In this document: one piece after another, positions 15,187 to 23,745 of the stretch
Layout: every line of letters begins with the position of its first letter
Numbering within the stretch: position 1 is the stretch's first letter
Source: Flavobacteriales bacterium
GTDB lineage: Bacteria; Bacteroidota; Bacteroidia; Flavobacteriales_D; Sanyastnellaceae
Length of the DNA stretch: 64,000 nt
Assembly (NCBI GenBank): GCA_947448135.1
Contig: CANFLZ010000007.1
Coordinates: forward strand, 1-64,000
Direction: 5' to 3'
Notes under the pieces: model-generated
What the model saw: only the letters and a program-made list of their open reading frames with translations
What the model was told of the DNA's origin: nothing
The model's database searches: none
Program-made: the position numbers and the translations under genes

Positions 15187-15567
15187 CTAGAGCGAGCGAG
15201 CGGAAAGCAGTGTTGGATAAAAGTAAGATTCGATGTGAGAAATGCGCATTTGAGGCCCCGAACCAAAAATGGTAATGAGGTCAAAGCGAGGCTCAAGTAG
15301 GATATTGTAGCGCAAAATATAGGCGTGCGCACTTTTCATAATGCGTTGCTTTTGCTGGGATAAAACAATTCTGTCCGCAGGGATTTCAAAGCCATTGCGC
15401 GTTTTTACTTCGACAAAGACAATGTTTTCTTCCTTTTGAGCGATGATATCAATTTCATATTTGCCCAGTTTCCAATTTTGCTCTCGGATCTGATAACCGT
15501 TTTCTTTTAGGAACTGCATGGCCTGATATTCGCCGTTTTTTCCGATTTCTGTAGTGGGTGTTTCCAT
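15187..15567 (-). CDS. YraN family protein (UPF0102, endonuclease-like fold)
   Basis: A 126-aa protein with the family pattern GKNGEYQAMQFLKENGY, NWKLGKYEIDIIAQKEENIV and FVEVKTRN; the E-x-D and E-V-K residues correspond to the PD-(D/E)xK nuclease core. YraN-family proteins have no firmly assigned role, though links to recombination and rRNA processing enzymes are often proposed. It lies divergently from the outer membrane protein gene at 15604 with only a 36-bp gap that must hold both starts. Confidence 0.9.
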   Translation of the reverse strand: METPTTEIGKNGEYQAMQFLKENGYQIREQNWKLGKYEIDIIAQKEENIVFVEVKTRNGFEIPADRIVLSQQKQRIMKSAHAYILRYNILLEPRFDLITIFGSGPQMRISHIESYFYPTLLSARSL

Positions 15568-15603
15568 ATCTGTATTTTATTTGCACGAAACTAGAATCGG
15601 CCC

Positions 15604-16521
15604 ATGAAAAACCTTATTTGTATTTGCCTATATCTTATGTCTTTTTATGCAATGGCCCAAACCCCTGAGGCGGTTGAGAAAAATGGAAGGGAGTCCTATA
15701 TTTATTGGGGATATCACCGCAATTTTTATGCGCCATCCGACATTCACTATGTCAGTGATCGATACGATTTTACTTTGGTGGATGCCAAAGCGAATGATAT
15801 GCCTGCCAACCAGGATCAGTATTTTAAGTTGAAAGAGTTTTCTGTCCCACAGTTTAATTTTAGAATGGGAACTGAATTAAAGAACAATTGGTTTTTGTCT
15901 TTAGGGTACGATCATCACAAGTATCGATTGACACAAACGCAGAATGTTAAAATTGAAGGATACATTGATCCATCATGTTTGACCTATTACAGAGCCGATA
16001 GTGCAGATGGCAATATTTATGTAGGTCAATTTAATGCGGGAGATACAGTGCTTTATAAGCGTTCTTTCATGGATTTTCACCATAGCAACGGGATGAATTA
16101 TATCCGCGTACAATTGGAAAAGAGAGGGACAATTTTTCAATTTCCAAAATTAAAATCGCGAATAGATTTGTATGGAGGGATTGGAACAGGAGCCATTATC
16201 TGTTGGACGGATTACACCTTTATGCGCCAACGTTACTTGAACAATTTACATTTTAGTGGTATTGGAATCAGTGCGGTTTATGGTGTCCGTTGGGTGTTTA
16301 ACGATTGTTTTTTTGTACAACATGGTTTTCAGAATGGGATTAATTATTTGTTTGATATCCAGCTCGAAAAGCATGCCGTAGGCAACGGCATTAACGACGG
16401 TGGCGCAAGGGCTTCACAGACGATTCATTATTTTGAAAGAGGAGTACAAGTGGGTTATACTTTCAAAATAGGGCAGAAGAAAAAGAAAGTGACACACACG
16501 ACGATAACACCTTCATTCTAA
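15604..16521 (+). CDS. Putative outer membrane beta-barrel protein
   Basis: A 305-aa exported protein. Residues 1-18 form a signal peptide ([18 protein letters not shown] then Q). The rest alternates hydrophobic and polar residues with many aromatic ends, such as [20 protein letters not shown] and [15 protein letters not shown], and it finishes with a strand [10 protein letters not shown] followed by a basic tail. This is the pattern of an 8- to 12-strand barrel, but I recognise no specific family. The stop overlaps the start of the DUF1653 gene (TAATG), so both are probably on one transcript. Confidence 0.65.
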   Translation: MKNLICICLYLMSFYAMAQTPEAVEKNGRESYIYWGYHRNFYAPSDIHYVSDRYDFTLVDAKANDMPANQDQYFKLKEFSVPQFNFRMGTELKNNWFLSLGYDHHKYRLTQTQNVKIEGYIDPSCLTYYRADSADGNIYVGQFNAGDTVLYKRSFMDFHHSNGMNYIRVQLEKRGTIFQFPKLKSRIDLYGGIGTGAIICWTDYTFMRQRYLNNLHFSGIGISAVYGVRWVFNDCFFVQHGFQNGINYLFDIQLEKHAVGNGINDGGARASQTIHYFERGVQVGYTFKIGQKKKKVTHTTITPSF

Positions 16522-16742
16522 TGAATTATCCTATCCATTACCCAATGCCAGGCGAACGCTGGAAACATTACAAAGGCGGCGTTTATGAAGTAATTACACT
16601 GGCCAATCACAGCGAGACAAAAGAGCCATTGGTGATTTATAAAAGCATTCCGTTTGGAAGTGTATATGCACGACCCTTGTCCATGTGGCATGAGCCCTGC
16701 GAGTTGAACGGACACGCCGTCAATCGCTTTAGTTTGATCTAA
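16521..16742 (+). CDS. DUF1653 domain protein
   Basis: A 73-aa cytosolic protein starting on the last base of the preceding stop codon. The sequence [31 protein letters not shown] and [11 protein letters not shown] is the DUF1653 signature (Y-x-H-Y-K-G--Y-V, LVVYR, WVRP--MF). Function is unknown; structure-based annotations mention an SH3-like barrel. A terminator follows directly after the stop. Confidence 0.9.
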   Translation: MNYPIHYPMPGERWKHYKGGVYEVITLANHSETKEPLVIYKSIPFGSVYARPLSMWHEPCELNGHAVNRFSLI

Positions 16743-16773
16743 AAAAAAGAAGGCAACACGCCTTCTTCTTTTT
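16743..16773. terminator. Bidirectional intrinsic terminator
   Basis: A run of A, stem AGAAGGC, loop AACAC, GCCTTCTT and a T run. It can serve the plus-strand DUF1653 gene and the minus-strand lpdA, whose stop is at 16794. Confidence 0.85.
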
Positions 16774-16793
16774 ATAGTTGAAATTGTTTTCAA

Positions 16794-18197
16794 TTACATG
16801 TGCAAAGCACGATTTCCCGTGGCTGCTAATGCGGCCTCCTTCAAGCTTTCTGTGAAAGTCGGATGTGCGTGACAAATACGTGCGATATCTTCTGCTGTCG
16901 CTTTGAATTCCATAGCAACAACTGCCTCTGCGATCATATCCGCAACACGTGGTCCAATCATATGAACACCTAAAATTTCATCTGTCGAGGAATCTGCTAA
17001 AACTTTGACAAACCCATCGGTGTCCATACTGGCGCGCCCACGACCACTTGCTTTGAAAGGAAAGTTTCCAGCTTTGTAGGCAATTCCTTTTGATTTCAAT
17101 TCCTCTTCTGTATATCCCACAGCGGCTACTTCAGGCCAAGTGTAAACAACACCAGGAATCAACAAGTGATTGATGTGTGGTTTTTGTCCTGCTATCGCTT
17201 CAGCAACAAAAACGCCTTCCTCTTCCGCTTTGTGCGCAAGCATGGCGCCTTTGACAACATCGCCGATGGCGTAAATATTGGGTTGTGATGTTTGCAAATG
17301 TTCATTGGTAATGACGCGACCTCTTTCGTCCAATTGCACACCAGCCTTGTCAGCATTCAAACCGTCCGTGTAGGGTCGACGACCTACAGATACCAGCGTG
17401 TAGTCTCCTTCTAAAACCAATTCCTCACCTTTTGAGTTGTCTGCTTTTACAATTACTTTTTTACCTTTATTCTCAACAGATTTTACTTTGTGAGACAAAT
17501 AGAATTCAAATCCTAATTTGGTTAGTGATTTTTGCAATTCTTTTCCCAAAGACTTGTCCATGGTTGGAATAATACCCTCCATAAATTCTACCACACTTAC
17601 TTTAGCTCCCAAACGCGCATAAACACTACCCAGTTCAAGACCGATGACCCCACCACCAATGATGATCAAGTGCTTGGGAACTTCGGTCATTTCTAAGGCC
17701 TCGGTACTTGTGATGATGCGTTTTTTATCTATGGATATAAAAGGCAATGAAGCAGGTTTGGACCCAGTGGCAATGACAAAATTCTTGGCGCTTAAAGTGA
17801 TTGTTTCTTTTTCTCCTGCAATAGAAAGGGTGTGATTGTCGATAAAACTACCAACCCCTTGGATAACGGTGATTTTATTTTTTTTCATCAAAAATTGAAT
17901 CCCTTTCACAGTATCCGATACAACTCCCGCTTTTCGGTTAATCATTTGTTTGAGATTTACCTTGGGCGCGGAACTTAAATCGATTCCGTGTTCTGCAAAT
18001 TGATGAACCGCTTGATGAAAGTGTTCTGAAGAATCTAAAAGCGCTTTAGAAGGAATACAACCAACATTTAGGCAGGTGCCACCAAGACTGTTGTATTTTT
18101 CAATCAAGGCTACATTCATTCCCAATTGAGCACAACGAATAGCGCTTACATATCCCCCAGGCCCTGCTCCAATAATGACGACATCAAATTGATTCAT
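16794..18197 (-). CDS. lpdA: Dihydrolipoyl dehydrogenase (E3)
   Basis: FAD enzyme that reoxidises dihydrolipoamide in the pyruvate, 2-oxoglutarate and branched-chain dehydrogenase complexes and in the glycine cleavage system. The 467-aa product has FAD motif GAGPGGYVSAIRCAQLG, the redox-active disulfide GGTCLNVGCIPSK (Cys40, Cys45), NAD motif IIGGGVIGLELGSVYARLG, the ATG-box IYAIGDV, and C-terminal HAHPTFTE with the catalytic His-Glu pair. It is monocistronic: terminator below, own promoter above. gcvP at the end of the window is one possible functional partner. Confidence 0.97.
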   Translation of the reverse strand: MNQFDVVIIGAGPGGYVSAIRCAQLGMNVALIEKYNSLGGTCLNVGCIPSKALLDSSEHFHQAVHQFAEHGIDLSSAPKVNLKQMINRKAGVVSDTVKGIQFLMKKNKITVIQGVGSFIDNHTLSIAGEKETITLSAKNFVIATGSKPASLPFISIDKKRIITSTEALEMTEVPKHLIIIGGGVIGLELGSVYARLGAKVSVVEFMEGIIPTMDKSLGKELQKSLTKLGFEFYLSHKVKSVENKGKKVIVKADNSKGEELVLEGDYTLVSVGRRPYTDGLNADKAGVQLDERGRVITNEHLQTSQPNIYAIGDVVKGAMLAHKAEEEGVFVAEAIAGQKPHINHLLIPGVVYTWPEVAAVGYTEEELKSKGIAYKAGNFPFKASGRGRASMDTDGFVKVLADSSTDEILGVHMIGPRVADMIAEAVVAMEFKATAEDIARICHAHPTFTESLKEAALAATGNRALHM

Positions 18198-18213
18198 GAT
18201 TCATGATTTTTTA

Positions 18214-18245
18214 CAAAAATAGGGACATACAGAAGTAATTAACAA
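18214..18245 (-). promoter_or_regulatory. Promoter of lpdA
   Basis: On the minus strand, TTG (18243-18245) and TATTTTTG (18214-18221) are 21 bp apart. The -7 box lies 16 bp before the ATG at 18197. Confidence 0.6.
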
Positions 18246-18310
18246 GACAGAATGGACAAACTATTGTCATAAAATCTTGGAATGCCGTAAAAAACATTTA
18301 ATTTTCAACC

Positions 18311-18865
18311 ATGATTATGATTTTTGACATTGTTATCTTTCTTCTTCTGGGATTAGCGGCGTGGAGAGGATGGAAGAATGGATTTATCATGGAGATATTT
18401 TATCTTCTATTCATTTTTGTGTCATTGTATTTGGCGGTTCATTTTTCTGATTGGATTGCAGAGAAATGGGGAGGACCACAGCCCAACGGAACGGGACTCA
18501 AGTCATTTTTGATTTGTTTACTTGTCATAGCGGTTGTATTGTTTTTCATAGCTAAACTGGCGAGTTCTGCTATTAAAGCAGGTGGAGGTGGAAATGTGAA
18601 TTCATTTGCGGGGTTGTTTTTTTCTGTTTTAAAGACGTTATTGGTATTGAGTGTCTTGTTGGTTGCTGGAGAGAAGATAAATGGTAAGGTTCAATGGAAT
18701 ACACGGGAGCAAAGGGAGCAATCCTGGACGTATGAGCCCATCTACCAATTTTCCTTTATTGTTTTGCCTGTTATTGAGGAGAGCGCCCTCTATCACAATG
18801 GAATTAGCAAGGTAAAACAAGAGTTGGATTTGGAGGATTCTTCGCAGAAAGAAGGGGAAAAATAA
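18311..18865 (+). CDS. CvpA family membrane protein
   Basis: A 184-aa protein with four predicted membrane helices (about 2-20, 27-45, 68-88, 100-122) and a hydrophilic C-terminal tail. The pattern FDIVIFLLLGLAAWRGWKNG, followed by FFSVLKTLLVLSVLLVAGEK, is characteristic of CvpA/colicin V production proteins, which in other bacteria affect envelope stress tolerance and purF expression. Glycine-rich AGGGGNVNSFAG between helices three and four corresponds to the conserved NR-LG segment. It starts at ATG 18311 or 18317. A terminator follows at once. Confidence 0.85.
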   Translation: MIMIFDIVIFLLLGLAAWRGWKNGFIMEIFYLLFIFVSLYLAVHFSDWIAEKWGGPQPNGTGLKSFLICLLVIAVVLFFIAKLASSAIKAGGGGNVNSFAGLFFSVLKTLLVLSVLLVAGEKINGKVQWNTREQREQSWTYEPIYQFSFIVLPVIEESALYHNGISKVKQELDLEDSSQKEGEK

Positions 18866-18888
18866 AAATCCTCCCGAAGGAGGATTTT
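18865..18888 (+). terminator. Intrinsic terminator after cvpA
   Basis: AAAATCCTCC, loop CGAA, GGAGGATTTT. It starts at the cvpA stop codon and ends next to the 3' end of the opposing tRNA-Cys gene. Confidence 0.85.
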
Positions 18889-18890
18889 AG

Positions 18891-18961
18891 AGGTCCCGAG
18901 CGGATTCGAACCGCTGTACAAGCTTTTGCAGAGCTCTGCCTAGCCGCTCGGCCACAGGACC
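18891..18961 (-). tRNA. tRNA-Cys (anticodon GCA)
   Basis: A 71-nt cloverleaf on the minus strand. The acceptor GGTCCTG pairs with CGGGACC (one G-T pair); discriminator is T/U as expected for tRNA-Cys. D arm GCC-GAGCGGCTA-GGC, anticodon stem GAGCT/AGCTT around CTGCAAA, anticodon GCA (plus-strand TGC at 18927-18929), T arm AGCGG-TTCGAAT-CCGCT. CCA is not encoded. Its promoter is at 18973-19002. Confidence 0.95.
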
Positions 18962-18972
18962 CTGAGCGGTGG

Positions 18973-19002
18973 CAAATATAAGACGGAACATCGAAACAAC
19001 AA
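18973..19002 (-). promoter_or_regulatory. Promoter of tRNA-Cys
   Basis: On the minus strand, TTG at 19000-19002 and TATATTTG at 18973-18980 are separated by 19 bp, close to ideal. The divergent -7 box for the gene at 19031 begins seven bases away. Confidence 0.6.
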
Positions 19003-19008
19003 ACAACT

Positions 19009-19016
19009 TAATTTTG
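19009..19016 (+). promoter_or_regulatory. -7 promoter element for the gene at 19031
   Basis: TAATTTTG, 14 bp before the ATG. No clear -33 TTG is visible at the right distance. Confidence 0.4.
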
Positions 19017-19030
19017 TAAAAATATTTTTT

Positions 19031-19912
19031 ATGAATAACCGCGTTTATATCATCCTCATCAGCATACTGGCCGCCCTATCATTGTTCTTGGGGTATATGC
19101 TTTACTCAACAAAAAAAGAATTAACGGAACGCATTGTCTACGTTGACAAAGAAAATGGGACATTGATTGATGAAAGAGATGGACTACAAATGGAGTTGGA
19201 GCAAATGCAACAAACCTTTGCGGGAATGGAAACGGACAATGCGCAAATGAAGGACAGTATTGCATGGCAAGCGCAAAGAATAGGATCGTTGTTGCAAGCT
19301 GCACGCAGTAAGGATTTTGATATTCGGAAGCTCCGTGATGAAACGGCAACTTTGCGTAAAATCATGAAGGGATATATTCACGATATTGATTCTTTGCAGC
19401 GCGCCAACGATCGATTGATTGTAGAAAAAACCAACGAAACCAATCGCGCCAACCAAGCTGAATCCCAATCCAAACAACTTGCTAATGAGTTAAACTCATC
19501 ACAAGAGTTGGTGAGCAAGGGTTCTGTTTTAACCGCTGCTGGTTTTTCCAATCGCGGGATTAAAGAAAAGTCCAGAGGAGGAGAGAAAGAAGTAGAAAGA
19601 GCATCGCAAGCGGAGCAGATCAAGTCTTGTTTTACGATTCGTCAAAATACAATCGTCAAAGGCGGAACAAAGAAATTGTACATGCGTGTTGAGGGTCCAG
19701 GAGGATCGTTGATTGGCAATGCAGGATCTGTGAACATTGATGGTGCGCCAATGGCCTACAGCGCAGTAAGAGAAATTGATTATCAAAATCAGGATACTGA
19801 TGTTTGCATCTATTGTAATGCCGGAGGAGCCTTATCAAAAGGTACCTATCGCATCAGTATTTTTGAAAGCGGAAAAAAAATTGGAAGCTCTGAATTGGTG
19901 TTTTCAAGATAG
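19031..19912 (+). CDS. Membrane-anchored coiled-coil protein of unknown function
   Basis: A 293-aa protein with one N-terminal helix (about residues 5-25, IILISILAALSLFLGYML), then a coiled coil of roughly 130 residues rich in E, Q, R and L, then a compact C-terminal domain from about residue 200 (CFTIRQNTIVKGGTKKLYMR to SSELVFSR). The last domain is beta-rich with an LYMRVEGPGGSLI segment, resembling an Ig-like extracytoplasmic module, and has three cysteines. I do not recognise a family. The layout suggests an envelope spacer protein anchored in the inner membrane. It is flanked by tRNA-Cys and tatA, with its own promoter. Confidence 0.6.
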   Translation: MNNRVYIILISILAALSLFLGYMLYSTKKELTERIVYVDKENGTLIDERDGLQMELEQMQQTFAGMETDNAQMKDSIAWQAQRIGSLLQAARSKDFDIRKLRDETATLRKIMKGYIHDIDSLQRANDRLIVEKTNETNRANQAESQSKQLANELNSSQELVSKGSVLTAAGFSNRGIKEKSRGGEKEVERASQAEQIKSCFTIRQNTIVKGGTKKLYMRVEGPGGSLIGNAGSVNIDGAPMAYSAVREIDYQNQDTDVCIYCNAGGALSKGTYRISIFESGKKIGSSELVFSR

Positions 19913-19947
19913 TCAAATTTGAAGCACCAATGCATATTGTTTTCATT

Positions 19948-19955
19948 TATCTTTG
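19948..19955 (+). promoter_or_regulatory. -7 promoter element for tatA-gatA
   Basis: TATCTTTG, an exact TAnnTTTG match, 30 bp before the tatA ATG. Confidence 0.5.
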
Positions 19956-19985
19956 TCCCCAATTCATTGAAAAAAAGAAGAACCC

Positions 19986-20153
19986 ATGGGTAAATTAGGA
20001 GCTACCGAGATTATTCTAATTATTGCGGTATTGTTGTTGTTTTTTGGCGGTAAAAAAATTCCAGAGTTGATGCGCGGATTAGGCAAAGGAATGAAGGAAT
20101 TTAAAGACGCCAGTAAAGGCGAATCATCAGACGACAAGCCAGAAAAATTATAA
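19986..20153 (+). CDS. tatA: Sec-independent translocase protein TatA (twin-arginine system)
   Basis: A 55-aa protein: [20 protein letters not shown] then [20 protein letters not shown] and an acidic tail ending DKPEKL. This is the TatA/TatE layout: a short N-terminal membrane helix, the FGG-KKIPEL hinge, an amphipathic helix and a charged tail. TatA multimers form the translocation pore for folded proteins. No tatC is in the window. The TAA stop overlaps the gatA ATG by one base (TAATG), so gatA translation is probably coupled to tatA. Confidence 0.93.
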   Translation: MGKLGATEIILIIAVLLLFFGGKKIPELMRGLGKGMKEFKDASKGESSDDKPEKL

Positions 20154-21580
20154 TGACTCCACGTTATTCTTCCGTTACCGAGATTCAAAAGGATTTGGGC
20201 AGTGGTGTTATTACCCTGACTGAATTGGTGCAGTATTATCTGGATCGTATTCAACAAAACCAACATCTGAATGCATTTGTCGAAGTGTATGCGGAAGAAG
20301 TTGTTTCTCGAGCGAAAGAAGTAGAATCCAAAATCAAATCTGGAACAGCCGGTAGGTTGGCCGGAATGGTAGTTGGATTAAAAGACAACTTGTGTTACAA
20401 AGACCACGTTGTTACAGCATCATCAAAAATTTTAGAGGGTTTTACATCGTTGTACACCAGTACGGCCGTACAAAGATTGTTGGATGAAGATGCCATCATC
20501 ATTGGGCGGTTGAGCTGTGATGAATTTGCCATGGGGTCGTCCAACGAGAAATCCGTTTATGGCCCGGTATTGAATCCTGTCAACGAAAAATGTGTTCCTG
20601 GCGGTTCGTCTGGCGGTTCAGCAGCAGCGGTTGCCGCTGATTTGTGTTTGGCAGCGCTGGGCAGTGACACAGGAGGAAGTATTAGACAGCCCGCCGCCTA
20701 CACCAATGTTATTGGCTTAAAGCCTACCTATGGAAGAATTTCTCGTTATGGCCTGATTGCCTATGCGAGCAGCTTTGATCAAATAGGGCCATTAACCCAC
20801 AGCTTAGAAGATGCGTTTTTATTGTTGGATGTCATGTCAGGACCGGATGGTTTTGATGGCACATTGTACAACGAGAAATACACGCTTTCGGAAGTTGAAG
20901 CAAAGCCGCTGAAAATTGCCGTTCTAAAAGATTGTTTGTACCGTGAAGGGTTGAACGTTGAAATCAAAGAACGATTTTTAAGCCTTATTGAAAAGTTAAA
21001 AAACGAGGGCCATACCATCGAAGAAGTTAATTTCCCTTTTGTGGATCAATTGGTTCCAACTTACTATGTATTGACGACAGCAGAAGCTTCTTCCAACTTG
21101 TCTCGTTTTGACGGAATTCATTATGGATATCGCGCAAAAGAAGCCAAAGGGATTGAAGAGACGTATAAGAAAAGTAGGACGGAAGGGTTTGGTACAGAGG
21201 TGAAAAGACGAATTATGTTGGGGACTTTTGTGTTGAGTTCTGGGTATTACGATGCATATTACAGTCGTGCTCAAAAAGTGAGACGGGTAATACAGAACAA
21301 AACCAACGAAATTTTAAGTCAGTTTGATGTAATTATTACACCCACAACGGCGGACACCGCTTTTGAAATGGGAAAGAAATCGGCCGATCCGATTGCGATG
21401 TATTTGGAAGATATCTTCACAGTACAAGCTAATTTATCGGGTCATCCAGCGATTTCAATTCCTTTGGGTAAAAAGAAAAATGAAATGCCTTTTGGTGTTC
21501 AATTATTAGGTCCCTCTTTCCAAGAAAACCATTTGCTCCAAGCGGCACGTCAGTTGGAAAAATGTATTTCAGGTTTTTAA
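20153..21580 (+). CDS. gatA: Asp-tRNA(Asn)/Glu-tRNA(Gln) amidotransferase subunit A
   Basis: GatA releases ammonia from glutamine for the GatCAB complex, which converts misacylated Glu-tRNA(Gln) or Asp-tRNA(Asn). The 475-aa product has the amidase-signature catalytic triad Lys77 (GLKDN), Ser152 in GGSSGGSAAAVA and Ser176 in GSDTGGSIRQPA, spacing identical to characterised GatA proteins. gatB and gatC are not adjacent. The gene starts on the last base of the tatA stop codon. Confidence 0.96.
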   Translation: MTPRYSSVTEIQKDLGSGVITLTELVQYYLDRIQQNQHLNAFVEVYAEEVVSRAKEVESKIKSGTAGRLAGMVVGLKDNLCYKDHVVTASSKILEGFTSLYTSTAVQRLLDEDAIIIGRLSCDEFAMGSSNEKSVYGPVLNPVNEKCVPGGSSGGSAAAVAADLCLAALGSDTGGSIRQPAAYTNVIGLKPTYGRISRYGLIAYASSFDQIGPLTHSLEDAFLLLDVMSGPDGFDGTLYNEKYTLSEVEAKPLKIAVLKDCLYREGLNVEIKERFLSLIEKLKNEGHTIEEVNFPFVDQLVPTYYVLTTAEASSNLSRFDGIHYGYRAKEAKGIEETYKKSRTEGFGTEVKRRIMLGTFVLSSGYYDAYYSRAQKVRRVIQNKTNEILSQFDVIITPTTADTAFEMGKKSADPIAMYLEDIFTVQANLSGHPAISIPLGKKKNEMPFGVQLLGPSFQENHLLQAARQLEKCISGF

Positions 21581-21671
21581 TAACCCTGTTAACAAAACCA
21601 TTCTAATTTTCGTTCAGCCACTTCTTATTCTTTCGGAACTTGTCCAAAGTTTAGGATGATATACATGTTTT

Positions 21672-23285
21672 TTGATAACCTCTAAAAATTTGGGCGTGAG
21701 ATTAATAGTTTTTTTCATTTTCTTTTTATCAGGATTTGCAGCATTAGCACAACCTACAGGATCGGGTGAGGGTAGTTTTTCAATTCAGAAGGACGATCCC
21801 GCCATTCAAGCCATCGACCGAATTTTGGTAGCTGGATATTTGAATCATTATTGTTTTTCGACAGACTCAACGTTGCTCAATCCGTTCGGATATGAGAAAG
21901 ATCAATTGCCCAGTTTCACGGCTGAGATCATCAGTCAGCGGATGAAGAATTTGGATGCGGAGACGCCATTTGATTTGGTTTATAACGCAACAGTTCAGGG
22001 TTTTATCGATCTATATGCGGTGAGAAGAAAGGATGTGACGGCCAAAGTTTTGGGATTGTCCCAGCTTTATTTCCCAATGATTGAAGAGCATTTGACCAAG
22101 TACAATATTCCTCTTGAATTGAAATATTTGGCCATCGTAGAATCCGCATTAAATCCTACCGCCATCTCCAGAGTTGGCGCCGGAGGCTTGTGGCAGTTCA
22201 TGCCAGGAACGGGGAAGCTTTATGGTTTGAATATCACCAGTTACCAAGATGAGCGTTTTGATCCTTACAAATCCACAGAGGCAGCATGTAAATATTTGAA
22301 ATTCTTGTATGACACTTTTGATGATTGGCAATTGGCATTGGCGGCATACAATAGTGGTCCTGGAAATGTCAATAAAGCCATTAGGAGATCAGGAGGCAAG
22401 AAGGATTTTTGGAGCATCAAACCATTTTTACCAAAAGAAACACAGGGTTATGTTCCCGCCTTTATTGCTGTGAACTACATCATGAATCATGCTGCGGAAT
22501 ACAATCTGTATCCCAAAAAGCCATTGGTTACTTGCTATGAAGTGGATACCGTAGATGTGAAAAGCAAAGTCGATTTTTCAGCCATGTCCAAAATCATTGG
22601 AATGAGTGTGGAAGACATTGCTTATTTGAATGGGACGTATAAATTAAAGCAAGTGCCGGACAATGGATACCGCCATTACTTGACTTTGCCTGTCAACAAA
22701 GTAGGTTTATTCTTAGCCAATGAGTCTTTGATTTATGCGCAGAGTGCTATCATTATCGAAACACCACCCTCAGCAATGGCCAATAACGGCGGGGCTTCTG
22801 GAGAAAGCCCACGCAAGGTTCAAGAGAAAGTAATCTGGGAAGAAATTTGGAAGACGCACAAAGTGAGTCGAGGAGAAAATATGGCGAGTATTGCCAGAAA
22901 ATACAACGTTACTACCAAGCAAATCAAAGATTGGAACCATTTGCGCAGCAATAGTGTAAAGTCAGGTCAAAAATTGAAGATCAAGACAAAAGTGAAAAAG
23001 ACCATTCAAATTACCGAGCAAGCGCCGATTCAGGCTGCAGACAAGGCAATGGAAAATGGTTCCGAGTCGGCGGATTCAGTAAAAACAACTACTCCAGCCC
23101 CTCGAGAAACACGAGCGACACCAGCAGCGCCCAAGAGCGCTCCAAAATATTACACCGTGAAGAGCGGGGATACTTTGACGCAGATTGCTAAAAAGAACAA
23201 CACGACGGTGACAGAATTGAAAAAATTAAATCCAAAATTGACAGACAAGTTGAAGGTTGGACAAAAAATAACGGTAAAAAAATAA
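21672..23285 (+). CDS. Membrane-associated lytic transglycosylase with two LysM domains (MltD-like)
   Basis: Cleaves peptidoglycan glycan strands with 1,6-anhydro product formation (GH23). The 537-aa protein has a signal peptide ending FAALAQ, a lytic transglycosylase domain at about 130-260 with the catalytic Glu in LKYLAIVESALNPTA, then GLWQFMPGTGKLYGL and AAYNSGPGNVNKAI, and two LysM domains: VSRGENMASIARKYNVT near 400 and YYTVKSGDTLTQIAKKNNTT at the C-terminus, linked by an Ala/Pro/Thr-rich spacer. No ATG fits; TTG at 21672 or GTG at 21696 are the candidate starts. The next gene begins four bases after the stop. Confidence 0.92.
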   Translation: MITSKNLGVRLIVFFIFFLSGFAALAQPTGSGEGSFSIQKDDPAIQAIDRILVAGYLNHYCFSTDSTLLNPFGYEKDQLPSFTAEIISQRMKNLDAETPFDLVYNATVQGFIDLYAVRRKDVTAKVLGLSQLYFPMIEEHLTKYNIPLELKYLAIVESALNPTAISRVGAGGLWQFMPGTGKLYGLNITSYQDERFDPYKSTEAACKYLKFLYDTFDDWQLALAAYNSGPGNVNKAIRRSGGKKDFWSIKPFLPKETQGYVPAFIAVNYIMNHAAEYNLYPKKPLVTCYEVDTVDVKSKVDFSAMSKIIGMSVEDIAYLNGTYKLKQVPDNGYRHYLTLPVNKVGLFLANESLIYAQSAIIIETPPSAMANNGGASGESPRKVQEKVIWEEIWKTHKVSRGENMASIARKYNVTTKQIKDWNHLRSNSVKSGQKLKIKTKVKKTIQITEQAPIQAADKAMENGSESADSVKTTTPAPRETRATPAAPKSAPKYYTVKSGDTLTQIAKKNNTTVTELKKLNPKLTDKLKVGQKITVKK

Positions 23286-23289
23286 AAAG

Positions 23290-23739
23290 ATGAAAGTTGA
23301 AAATGGAAAAACAGTAGCGGTACACTATCGCCTTCACTTGGATGGATTTGATGGAGAATTATTTGAAGAAACAACAGAAGACCAACCATTGGAGTTTGAA
23401 ATCGGTGCTGGAGAAATGATTCCTGCGTTTGAGGCAGCCATCATGGGCATGGAGGAAGGACAAGAATTTCAAATTCACATTCCTTGCGCAGATGCATATG
23501 GTGAGGAGAAAGAAGAGTTTTATATGGAGTTCCCAAAGAGTGATTTCTTGGGAGATGATGGAGAGATGGATGATGAATTGTTTGAGGTAGGAGAAGTCGT
23601 TCCCATGAATACACCAGAAGGTGAAGAGGTTTATGGCGTTGTCGTTGAGGTGAAGTTGAATTCATTGGTCATCGATTTTAACCACCCATTGGCCGATGAA
23701 GATTTGTATTTTTCAGGGGTAATTGCGTCAATTCAATAA
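23290..23739 (+). CDS. FKBP-type peptidyl-prolyl isomerase, SlyD-like
   Basis: Prolyl isomerase/chaperone of 149 aa. The start VENGKTVAVHYRLHLDGFDG, then LEFEIGAGEMIPAFEAAIMG and MEEGQEFQIHIPCADAYGE match SlyD, in which an insert-in-flap domain follows; here that region (about 75-120) is very acidic. The histidine-rich metal-binding tail of E. coli SlyD is absent. It begins four bases after the transglycosylase stop and its own stop is six bases before the ftsX ATG, so the three genes form one operon concerned with the cell wall and division. Confidence 0.88.
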   Translation: MKVENGKTVAVHYRLHLDGFDGELFEETTEDQPLEFEIGAGEMIPAFEAAIMGMEEGQEFQIHIPCADAYGEEKEEFYMEFPKSDFLGDDGEMDDELFEVGEVVPMNTPEGEEVYGVVVEVKLNSLVIDFNHPLADEDLYFSGVIASIQ

Positions 23740-23745
23740 TTGCGA

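Noticed and set aside
15159-15332. 58-residue upstream extension of the pseudouridine synthase
   Set aside because: It overlaps yraN and would cover the -7 box at 15173; the ATG at 15158 gives a normal start.
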